Made by a program: the position numbers and the translations under genes. A stretch of 5,414 nt of DNA, taken from Dehalococcoidales bacterium. GTDB taxonomy: Bacteria; Chloroflexota; Dehalococcoidia; Dehalococcoidales; UBA5627. Below the pieces are notes generated by a model that did not search any database, was not told the DNA's origin, and was given only the letters and a program-made list of their open reading frames with translations. Below, piece by piece: positions 1-4,949 of this stretch (positions within the stretch are counted from its first letter, which is position 1; each line of letters starts with the position of its first letter). The stretch is taken from positions 1 to 5,414 of the forward strand of contig JAQTVR010000087.1 in NCBI GenBank assembly GCA_028706995.1, in the 5' to 3' direction.

Positions 1-196
1 ACTGGAAACCACCAGCCGCACGAATTCATCTAAACCCTTAAAGAAACACCATAAAGAAAAGGCGACTCCCCAGCTTTCGCTCTTCGGGCAGAAGCCGGAA
101 GTGCTTGAGGAACTGGAGAAATTAGACATCAATGCTTTAACACCCCTTGAAGCCCTGAACAAGCTTTACGAACTGCAAAAGAAGGCGGGAAAGTAA
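1..196 (+). CDS. mutS: DNA mismatch repair protein MutS, C-terminal end (partial)
   Basis: This is the last 64 codons of a gene that enters from the left edge; the frame begins at base 2 and the stop is TAA at 194-196. MutS recognises base mismatches and starts mismatch repair. Two features identify the tail. The first is a QLSLF motif (bases 71-85), which matches the beta-sliding-clamp-binding consensus found near the end of bacterial MutS proteins. The second is the final helix, LDINALTPLEALNKLYELQ, which is typical of the MutS C-terminal oligomerisation tail. Between the left edge and the clamp motif is a Lys/Ser/Thr-rich linker, as expected. The ATPase and mismatch-binding domains lie outside the window, so their integrity cannot be judged. 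No convincing intrinsic terminator follows. Identification rests on 64 residues but the tail is characteristic. Confidence 0.85.
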   Translation, partial: LETTSRTNSSKPLKKHHKEKATPQLSLFGQKPEVLEELEKLDINALTPLEALNKLYELQKKAGK

Positions 197-210
197 ATAT
201 TACCCTACAG

Positions 211-233
211 AGTTATACGGATAACTTATAACT
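211..233. repeat. AT-rich overlapping inverted repeats downstream of mutS
   Basis: AGTTAT (211-216) and ATAACT (221-226) are exact inverted copies around a four-base ACGG loop. A third arm, TATAACT (227-233), can pair instead with AGTTATA (211-217), so two alternative hairpins share the left arm. No T-run follows, so this is not a standard intrinsic terminator. It could be a weak transcript 3' end, an operator or chance in AT-rich DNA. The rest of the 197-336 spacer shows nothing else I can name. Confidence 0.35.
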
Positions 234-336
234 GACAAGGCGATTAATACTTATATTAGCCTCGGCTGCCTGCGCGAAATTAGCACGTATTGCATATGTT
301 CTCAGACTTTTAGATCGGGTGCTGGTTTTGCTTCTT

Positions 337-365
337 TTGACTAAAGTATGTAATGTATGTATTAT
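337..365 (+). promoter_or_regulatory. Sigma-70-type promoter of the AbrB-ABC operon
   Basis: The -35 element TTGACT (337-342; consensus TTGACA) and the -10 element TATTAT (360-365; consensus TATAAT) are separated by exactly 17 bases. Transcription should start near 372, giving a leader of about 30 bases before the ATG at 403. The operon's first gene has a clear ribosome binding site, AGAGGT at 389-394, eight bases before the ATG. Found by motif reading only. Confidence 0.7.
346..363 (+). repeat. Tandem 9-base repeat inside the operon promoter (candidate operator)
   Basis: GTATGTAAT (346-354) is followed immediately by GTATGTATT (355-363), eight of nine bases identical. The pair fills most of the -35/-10 spacer and runs into the -10 box. 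A short palindrome, AGTA-T-TACT (372-380), lies at the expected transcription start. Because the first gene encodes an AbrB-type DNA-binding protein, this is the natural candidate for its autoregulatory site. AbrB-family proteins generally bind AT-rich DNA with loose sequence preference. The operator role is inference. Confidence 0.4.
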
Positions 366-402
366 ATGAATAGTATTACTTAATAAACAGAGGTCTGATT
401 CC

Positions 403-666
403 ATGAAAGATAAATTTAAGGAAGAGATGCCTAAGTTTTATGGGGCGGTTGTTGTTGGTGAACGAGGACAGATAGTAATACCAGCTGAAGCCCGCCACGA
501 CATGGAAATTATATCCGGTGATAAGTTGATTATTTTGGGGGGCTTTCATGGTACCGGATTAATGATTATCAAAAGGGAAACTATTTCGGAATTATTGAGT
601 AAGTCTATGGAGCATATGTCTTTATTTGAGAGTATGCTGAAAGAAGATGATGAGCCTCCTAAGTAG
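403..666 (+). CDS. AbrB/SpoVT-family transcriptional regulator
   Basis: This 87-residue protein carries an N-terminal swapped-hairpin AbrB-type DNA-binding domain at about residues 12-57. The core VGERGQIVIPAEAR followed by GDKLIIL is the hallmark of the family. Such domains dimerise and bind AT-rich promoter DNA. The last 30 or so residues (SELLSKSMEHMSLFESML, then an acidic tail) form a probable amphipathic helix that may add dimer contacts. The start is supported by AGAGGT (389-394), eight bases upstream. The gene is the first of a probable operon with the ABC transporter 60 bases downstream, so it most likely controls that operon and itself. AbrB-like domains also occur in MazE-type antitoxins, but no toxin gene is adjacent: the next product is an ABC ATPase. 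The regulator reading is therefore preferred. Confidence 0.85.
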   Translation: MKDKFKEEMPKFYGAVVVGERGQIVIPAEARHDMEIISGDKLIILGGFHGTGLMIIKRETISELLSKSMEHMSLFESMLKEDDEPPK

Positions 667-714
667 TTTACCAAAAGCCGGTCCTACTGATAGGTTTACC
701 CTAATTTAACGTAA

Positions 715-721
715 AAGGTGG
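715..721 (+). promoter_or_regulatory. Ribosome binding site fixing the ABC ATPase start
   Basis: AAGGTGG lies five bases before the ATG at 727. A possible upstream GTG start at 718 falls inside this Shine-Dalgarno sequence, so translation should begin at 727 instead. Confidence 0.75.
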
Positions 722-726
722 TTTTT

Positions 727-1647
727 ATGGATAATAATGCTGATTTGGTTGTCCGAACCGAACATCTAACCAAGCATTTCGGCAAACTGGTAGCCGTAGA
801 TGACCTTAGTCTAGAGGTTCGCAAAGGAGAGATATTTGGCTTTTTAGGCCCTAATGGCGCCGGGAAAAGCACAACAGTGGGAATGATGCTGGGGCTTGTC
901 GCTCCTACCTCAGGGAAAGTAGAGATCTTCGGTCTGGATACTCAGTTGCATTTACCCCAAATACTAAAAAGAGTGGGGGCTATGACGGAAAGTATCGGAT
1001 TCTATCCCTATCTTTCAGGGGAAAATAATTTAAACTACATTGCCCGGATTACCGGGGGAATAAGCAGCACAAGGATCGAAAAGGTTCTGGATCTTGTAGA
1101 GTTGTCAGGCCGCGAAAAGGATAAGTTTAGTACCTACTCACTGGGGATGAAGCAGCGTCTGGCCATAGCCTGCTCTCTACTTAGTGATCCCGAATTCATC
1201 GTTTTAGACGAACCGACCAACGGTCTAGACCCAGCAGGGGTGAAGGAGATTCGCGAATTAATCATCAAGCTGGGCCACGAGGGAAAAACGATTTTTCTTA
1301 ACAGCCACCTACTGCACGAGGTGGAACAGATTTGTGAACGCGTGGCCATTATCCAACATGGCAAGATGATTACACAGGGGCCGGTAAAGGACCTGATGAA
1401 GAAAGGTGATTTATTACAGCTACAAGTAACCGAACCTGAAAAGGCTATGGCGGTTTTAAACAATCTCGATTGGATAAGGTCCATCGTCAGAGAGGATGAT
1501 AAACTTTTTATCGATGTCAATGCAGAGAGATATGCCCAAATAAGCGCTGTTTTAGCCAGGGAAGATATCTTTATAACCGAAATGAGAGCTAAAGATAACA
1601 CACTCGAGGACTTTTTCCTGGAAATAACTGAGGAGAGAACAAACTAA
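727..1647 (+). CDS. ABC transporter ATP-binding protein, BcrA-like
   Basis: This 306-residue cytoplasmic ATPase powers the membrane permease encoded next. All nucleotide-binding motifs are present: Walker A GPNGAGKST (residues 41-49), ABC signature YSLGMKQRL (137-145, a common variant of LSGGQ), Walker B EFIVLDEP (156-163), D-loop GLD (166-168) and switch histidine in NSHLL (H194). The Q-loop reads GAMTESIGFYPYLSG, with Glu where many ABC proteins have Gln; this resembles the BcrA drug-resistance and export group. The C-terminal 85 or so residues form the accessory domain usual in that group. The length is normal. The start is ATG 727, set by AAGGTGG at 715-721. The stop codon shares one base with the permease ATG (TAATG), which implies translational coupling. 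The substrate is unknown; peptide, drug or lipid export is typical of the family. Confidence 0.9.
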   Translation: MDNNADLVVRTEHLTKHFGKLVAVDDLSLEVRKGEIFGFLGPNGAGKSTTVGMMLGLVAPTSGKVEIFGLDTQLHLPQILKRVGAMTESIGFYPYLSGENNLNYIARITGGISSTRIEKVLDLVELSGREKDKFSTYSLGMKQRLAIACSLLSDPEFIVLDEPTNGLDPAGVKEIRELIIKLGHEGKTIFLNSHLLHEVEQICERVAIIQHGKMITQGPVKDLMKKGDLLQLQVTEPEKAMAVLNNLDWIRSIVREDDKLFIDVNAERYAQISAVLAREDIFITEMRAKDNTLEDFFLEITEERTN

Positions 1648-2489
1648 TGATTGATATGATTAGAGCTGAGCTTTTTAAGCTGCGCAAAAGAAGTATGACA
1701 TGGATATTGCTTATTATACTTGCAACATTTTTCTGCCTGATGTTTTTTGCCACTTACGGTATAATTTCCAGTCCACCTGACGGGATGCATGGAGTAGCTA
1801 TAGATGAGATAAAAGCTTCGCTCCAGTTCCCCGGCGTATTCAACACGATTTTTTCCACCGCAGGTACTATTGGAACGCTTTTAATGATAATTCTGGGAGC
1901 GTCATCAATAGGCAATGAATATGGTTGGGGATCCATAAGGCAGGTTTTGACAAGAAGAGGGATCAGATATCATTTTGTTATATCGAAGCTGGTTTCCCTT
2001 ATTATTGTAGCATTCATAGGGCTATTAATCTCCGTTGTTATAGGATCTATTCTGGCTTTGATCACCTCCAATCTATTAGGCAGTGTTAACTGGGACTCTA
2101 TAACTGCCTCTTTAATTAGAGAGCAGCTTGCAAATTTCGGATGGACACTATTCGCTTTACTCCCATACATACTGATGGCTACCTTCTTTGCCTTCTTAGG
2201 CCGCTCTGCTATAGCCGGCATAGGTGGAGGACTGGGGTTCTACTTTATAGAATCTATAGCTGTGAGTCTCCTCGGTCAGGCTGGGGGGTGGTTGTCTAAA
2301 ATACCGGATTACCTGATCGGCCCTAATGTCACTGCAATCATGCCACCCAGTCCATTCAGTCAGGGTATGCTTCCATCTGCAGGGACTTCGCTGTCAACAC
2401 TTCATGCTACATTAACATTGACCGTCTACTGTATTGTTTTCCTGACAGCATCCTTATACATGTTTAAAAAGAGAGATATAACAGCCTAG
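1647..2489 (+). CDS. ABC-2 type transporter permease
   Basis: This 280-residue integral membrane protein should form the channel partner of the preceding ATPase, probably as a homodimer. A short basic N-terminus (KLRKRS) precedes about six hydrophobic segments, at roughly residues 18-40, 62-86, 111-141, 163-184, 186-209 and 251-273, and the protein ends in a basic tail (FKKRD). Between helices 1 and 2 is an extracytoplasmic loop of about 20 residues, and between helices 5 and 6 a longer one rich in Pro, Gly and Ser. The cytoplasmic stretch NEYGWGSIRQVLTRRG (about 90-105) after helix 2 matches the conserved coupling region of BcrB-like ABC-2 permeases. GAGGAG (1630-1635) inside the ATPase gene is the ribosome binding site. 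No clear terminator follows the TAG. Family assignment is firm; the transported substrate is not known. Confidence 0.85.
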   Translation: MIDMIRAELFKLRKRSMTWILLIILATFFCLMFFATYGIISSPPDGMHGVAIDEIKASLQFPGVFNTIFSTAGTIGTLLMIILGASSIGNEYGWGSIRQVLTRRGIRYHFVISKLVSLIIVAFIGLLISVVIGSILALITSNLLGSVNWDSITASLIREQLANFGWTLFALLPYILMATFFAFLGRSAIAGIGGGLGFYFIESIAVSLLGQAGGWLSKIPDYLIGPNVTAIMPPSPFSQGMLPSAGTSLSTLHATLTLTVYCIVFLTASLYMFKKRDITA

Positions 2490-2589
2490 TAATGATACAT
2501 GGGTCATAACGTAGGTTTATTCTTATAAAAAAATGCGAAAACTGATTTAGCATCTCAAACCTTTCATCATAGTTGACTACTGCGATGTT

Positions 2590-2626
2590 TGCCCTGTTAT
2601 TTGCCCGGCAAGCATACAACAGGGCA
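2590..2626 (+). other. Nested hairpin in the spacer after the ABC operon
   Basis: TGCCCTGTT (2590-2598) and AACAGGGCA (2618-2626) pair perfectly over nine bases. The 19-base loop contains a second palindrome, TTGCC-C-GGCAA (2601-2611). No T-run follows, so it is not a canonical intrinsic terminator. It lies about 100 bases past the permease stop and upstream of the next promoter. Possible roles are a factor-dependent terminator, an mRNA 3' stability structure or a protein-binding site. Bases 2490-2589 hold nothing else recognisable. Confidence 0.5.
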
Positions 2627-2652
2627 GTATTGGGAATTCAGTTCCGGAAGGT

Positions 2653-2693
2653 CTATTGACATCATCTAATTCCACCTCTAGAATAGTCAATAG
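2653..2693. repeat. Inverted repeat bracketing a promoter (candidate operator)
   Basis: CTATTGAC (2653-2660) and GTCAATAG (2686-2693) are exact 8-base inverted copies 25 bases apart. The left arm overlaps the -35 box and the right arm covers the expected transcription start. This placement suits a repressor that occupies both ends of the promoter. No regulator for it is identifiable here. Confidence 0.45.
2656..2684 (+). promoter_or_regulatory. Near-consensus sigma-70-type promoter for the small membrane protein
   Basis: A perfect -35 box, TTGACA (2656-2661), is separated by 17 bases from TAGAAT (2679-2684), one mismatch from the consensus -10. Transcription would start near 2691. This indicates that the gene at 2719 is transcribed separately from the ABC operon. 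Confidence 0.75.
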
Positions 2694-2718
2694 CAAAGTA
2701 TTAAAAAAGGATAACAGG

Positions 2719-3090
2719 ATGAAAAAGCCGGATTTACTGATGCTGGTAGTCGTCTGGGAGTTTTTAACTGCCTTTCTAGCGTTTATCGGCTTGCTGGCTA
2801 TTGCCATTCTTGCCTTTCCCGATGCCACCGCCTCCATGTGGGGGTCTGCAATACCCGGCGCCATCTTTGCTTTAAGCGTAGGTATACTAATTCTTATTTC
2901 GTATATAATAATCTCAGTAACCGCCGCGGTGGGAATTATTAAAGACCAGGAATGGGGACGGGTGCTGAGTATCGTTCATGCCGCTTTCACCCTTATTGCC
3001 ATACCTGTTGGAACTATAATAAGCGTATTGATAATTATCTACCTGACTCGGCAGGATGTTACAGAGTATTTCAGGCTCAACACAAAATAA
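2719..3090 (+). CDS. Small integral membrane protein of unknown function
   Basis: This predicted 123-residue protein is not one I can assign to a named function. It starts MKKPDLL and has three strongly hydrophobic stretches, at about residues 6-33, 47-74 and 82-109. The last is broken by IPVG at 95-98 and might form a fourth short helix. Between the second and third stretches is a charged turn, KDQEWGRVLSI (75-85), and the tail RQDVTEYF is polar and probably cytoplasmic. The combination of an 'EWGR' turn and a 'YLTRQDVTEYF'-like end resembles small uncharacterised membrane proteins common in environmental bacteria, which is a recollection rather than a search. The start is ATG 2719, seven bases after AGGA (2708-2711). 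An in-frame TTG at 2656 lies within the -35 box and is rejected. The gene has its own promoter and is probably a single-gene transcript. Confidence 0.75.
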   Translation: MKKPDLLMLVVVWEFLTAFLAFIGLLAIAILAFPDATASMWGSAIPGAIFALSVGILILISYIIISVTAAVGIIKDQEWGRVLSIVHAAFTLIAIPVGTIISVLIIIYLTRQDVTEYFRLNTK

Positions 3091-3118
3091 AAAGACCGGT
3101 TTCCCAGCCTTTTTCTTT
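3089..3118. terminator. Imperfect two-way terminator between converging genes
   Basis: AAAAAG (3089-3094) pairs with CTTTTT (3109-3114). Further pairs, C3096-G3107 and GG (3098-3099) with CC (3104-3105), close a TTTC loop across two mismatches. On the + strand a T-rich tail (TTTTTCTTT) follows; on the - strand the mirror T-run continues past the hairpin. It lies directly at the stop of the membrane-protein gene and about 30 bases past the end of the converging gene. The stem is weak, so the call is tentative. Confidence 0.45.
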
Positions 3119-3143
3119 ACCTAAAACTTTATATCATTGTTAA

Positions 3144-3908
3144 TTAACAGCCGTTTTTGATTACAGTGTTCCTGAGCGTTCCTATAGAGTTTATCTTTAT
3201 CTCCACTATATCTCCCGGGTACATAGGCCCGATGCCGCTCGGAGTGCCTGTAGCGATAATATCACCGGGTAACAGCGTCATTACACTTGAGATGAAGTTA
3301 ATGATCTCGGGAACCGTGTAGATGAAGTCACTGGTATTGCCCTTCTGCTTTAATTTGCCATTCAGATAGGTTTCAAGATCGATATTATTCGGATCGAGGT
3401 CTGTTTCTATCCACGGACCTACCGATGCAAAGGTATCGAACCCCTTAGCCCGAGTCCACTGGACATCGACCTTCTGCAAATCCCGGGCGGTGACATCGTT
3501 AAAACAGGCATAGCCCTGCACATAATCCATTGCATCAGCTTTGGATATGCGCCAACCGGCTTTCTTGATCACCACAGCCACTTCGCCTTCATAATCCACT
3601 CTAGTGGAAGCAGATGGATAGATGATATTATCATTTGGCCCAATCACCGCTGTAGAGGGTTTAAGGAAGGTTAGGGGGGAATTTGGGAGAGGCATATCCA
3701 TCTCTTTAGCATGGGAATGATAGTTTAAGCCCATGGCTATTATCTTGGAAGGCTCGCAGGGGGCTAAGAGCTTTACCTGCCCCAGCGGATAGAATTCCTG
3801 CGTCGGTTCCAAGTATATGAAGGGTTTACCTTCATATTTTTGAACTGTATGGTCGTTCAGTACACCGTATTCTTTTTTACCATTGATTTCAAAACGTACG
3901 TATCTCAT
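3144..3908 (-). CDS. Fumarylacetoacetate hydrolase family protein
   Basis: This 254-residue protein consists of a short N-terminal Rv2993c-like domain (RFEINGKKEYGVL) and an FAH catalytic fold. Family members cleave or isomerise 2-oxo and beta-diketo acids using a bound Mg or Mn ion, for example oxaloacetate or acylpyruvate decarboxylation and steps in aromatic catabolism. Visible signature elements are GLNYHSHAKEM (60-70, with catalytic-type His), SPLTFLKPSTAVIGP, VDYEGEVAVVI (metal ligands E107 and E109), FNDVTARDLQ (third ligand D138), RAKGFDTFASVGPW (K155) and the C-terminal TGTPSGIGP loop. All expected metal ligands are present, so it should be active, but the substrate cannot be chosen from sequence. 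The start MRYVRFE at 3908 matches where homologues usually begin, although no ribosome binding site precedes it. A GTG eight codons upstream is less likely. It stands alone, divergent from the TIM-barrel gene. Confidence 0.88.
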   Translation of the reverse strand: MRYVRFEINGKKEYGVLNDHTVQKYEGKPFIYLEPTQEFYPLGQVKLLAPCEPSKIIAMGLNYHSHAKEMDMPLPNSPLTFLKPSTAVIGPNDNIIYPSASTRVDYEGEVAVVIKKAGWRISKADAMDYVQGYACFNDVTARDLQKVDVQWTRAKGFDTFASVGPWIETDLDPNNIDLETYLNGKLKQKGNTSDFIYTVPEIINFISSVMTLLPGDIIATGTPSGIGPMYPGDIVEIKINSIGTLRNTVIKNGC

Positions 3909-3916
3909 AAAAAAGT

Positions 3917-3945
3917 ATTTTAAACTAAACACGCATGCAATGCAA
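3917..3945 (-). promoter_or_regulatory. Promoter predicting a leaderless mRNA for the FAH-family gene
   Basis: Read on the minus strand, TTGCAT (3945-3940) is followed after 17 bases by TAAAAT (3922-3917). Only eight bases, ACTTTTTT, then separate the -10 box from the ATG at 3908. The first purine at a usual start distance is the A of the ATG itself, so transcription and translation probably begin at the same base. This agrees with the lack of a Shine-Dalgarno sequence. The -35 region also holds short palindromes (GCATGC at 3933-3938). Confidence 0.55.
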
Positions 3946-4035
3946 ACCTTTTTATAAATGACTCACGGCAAGCCTTGCTTTTTGCTACTATAGGGACTGC
4001 TTTCGGGGTTAAAAGTAATATTATTAATCTTAAAA

Positions 4036-4044
4036 TGTTATACT
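4036..4044 (+). promoter_or_regulatory. Extended -10 promoter, near-leaderless, for the TIM-barrel gene
   Basis: TGTTATACT fits the extended -10 pattern TGnTATAAT with one mismatch. No good -35 box lies 16-18 bases upstream, which is normal for extended -10 promoters. Nine bases separate it from the ATG at 4054, so the transcript would start at about 4051-4054. There is no purine-rich ribosome binding site in the preceding 20 bases. Confidence 0.5.
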
Positions 4045-4053
4045 ATAAACAAC

Positions 4054-4884
4054 ATGGACAGATTGTTATTCGGCACTGCTGGTATCCCGCTGAGCACTTC
4101 CCAACCCGATACTGTTAATGGTATTCAACGCGTTGCTGACCTGGAGCTTGATTGCATGGAGCTGGAATTCGTGCAAAAGGTCTATTTAAAAAAGCCGGAA
4201 GCGGAACTGGTCAGAGAGGTTTCTCAAAGCACCGGCATATTATTATCGGCTCATGCCCCCTATGCCCTCAATTTCAACGCAAGGCAGACATCCAAGATAA
4301 GAATCAGTCAGAGCTATCTTTTTAATGCCGCCCATATTGCAGCCTTGTGCGGGGCTCAAAGCATAGTTTTTCATCCTGCTTACTATATGGGGGATTCATC
4401 GGAAAAGACCGCACAAACAGTGGTGAAATACATCGCAGAAGTGCTTCAGAAAATCGAAGATGAAAAAATACATATAACACTCAGACCCGAGGTTAGCGGA
4501 AAAAGCAGCCAGTTCGGGTCTGTGACGGAAATTGCTGACCTGTGCACCAGGCTTACAGGACTGGCTCCCTGCGTAGACTTTGCCCACCTGCATGCCCGTA
4601 CCGGCAGCTATAATTCCTATACTGAGTTCGCTTCGATTCTCGATGAAATTATTAAAATACTCGGGAACGAGTCGTTAAATAACATGCACATACACCTCTC
4701 CGGAATAGAATACTCTGCTACAGGCGAAAAAAGACACCTGCCGCTAAAAGAATCGGACATGCGATATATGGAAGCGCTCAAGGTTTTGAAGGATTATAAT
4801 GTAAGCGGCATGGTGATATGCGAAAGTCCCATGCAGGAATACGATGCGCTGCTGCTCAAAGAAAGCTATTACGATCTGCCATAA
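4054..4884 (+). CDS. Endonuclease IV-like / sugar isomerase-like TIM-barrel protein
   Basis: This 276-residue protein belongs to the AP endonuclease family 2 (xylose isomerase-like) TIM barrels, with a length close to Nfo. The metal-ligand pattern of endonuclease IV is largely visible in order: H67 (SAHAPY), H107 (VFHPAYYMG), E146 (RPEVSGK), D175 and H178 (VDFAHLHAR), H214 (HIHLSG), H228 (GEKRHLPL) and E257 (CESP). The Asp that precedes the His in Nfo's D-R-H motif is not conserved (K-R-H here). The likely role is a metal-dependent hydrolase acting on abasic DNA, or an isomerase or epimerase on sugar phosphates; sequence alone does not decide. The start MDRLLFGTAGIPLS is supported because the first beta strand begins there. 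There is no ribosome binding site, and the -10 is nine bases upstream. It is divergent from the FAH-family gene and forms a single-gene unit. Confidence 0.82.
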   Translation: MDRLLFGTAGIPLSTSQPDTVNGIQRVADLELDCMELEFVQKVYLKKPEAELVREVSQSTGILLSAHAPYALNFNARQTSKIRISQSYLFNAAHIAALCGAQSIVFHPAYYMGDSSEKTAQTVVKYIAEVLQKIEDEKIHITLRPEVSGKSSQFGSVTEIADLCTRLTGLAPCVDFAHLHARTGSYNSYTEFASILDEIIKILGNESLNNMHIHLSGIEYSATGEKRHLPLKESDMRYMEALKVLKDYNVSGMVICESPMQEYDALLLKESYYDLP

Positions 4885-4890
4885 CCGGAT

Positions 4891-4921
4891 AAAAAAAGAG
4901 GGGCAAAACCCTTTACCCCTC
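4891..4921 (-). terminator. Intrinsic terminator of the S41 protease gene
   Basis: On the minus strand, GAGGGG (4921-4916) pairs with CCCCTC (4903-4898); the stem extends by AAA/TTT across one mismatch to a GGGT loop, and seven Ts (4897-4891) follow directly. This is a canonical intrinsic terminator for the leftward protease gene ending at 4950. For the rightward gene ending at 4884 the same hairpin forms, but its T-run (4934-4940) is 12 bases away, so it would stop that transcript less efficiently. Confidence 0.85.
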
Positions 4922-4949
4922 CCGGAATTGAGATTTTTTTAATATCCCT

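Noticed and set aside
241..262. TAATA/TATTA hairpin as a mutS terminator
   Set aside because: Five AT pairs only and no following T-run.
213..404. 63-codon minus-strand reading frame between mutS and the AbrB gene
   Set aside because: Composition is not protein-like, it matches no family I know, and it lies over the operon promoter and leader.
695..715. TTTAC/GTAAA pairing just before the ABC ATPase ribosome binding site
   Set aside because: Only five AT-rich pairs with an 11-base loop; too weak to claim ribosome binding site masking.
1134..1601. 155-codon minus-strand reading frame inside the ABC ATPase gene
   Set aside because: It is antisense to a gene with all ABC motifs and has no recognisable domain; it is a shadow frame.
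2573..2601. TTGACT followed 17 bases later by GTTATT as a second promoter upstream of the membrane-protein gene
   Set aside because: The -10 matches only three of six positions and overlaps the hairpin; the promoter at 2656-2684 is far better.
2577..2864. 95-codon minus-strand frame over the promoter of the small membrane protein
   Set aside because: It is antisense to the promoter and to coding sequence, with no recognisable domain.
2952..3143. Second plus-strand frame overlapping the small membrane protein
   Set aside because: It is shifted relative to a frame with clear membrane helices and a good ribosome binding site, and has no family features.
3909..3932. GTG at 3932 as start of the FAH-family gene
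   Set aside because: It would add eight non-family residues (MFSLKYFF), its AAGG is 14 bases away, and the best promoter would start transcription downstream of it. It is not fully excluded.
3968..3983. GCAA-GCC-TTGC followed by Ts as a terminator
   Set aside because: A four-base stem in the middle of a divergent promoter region, with no gene ending there.
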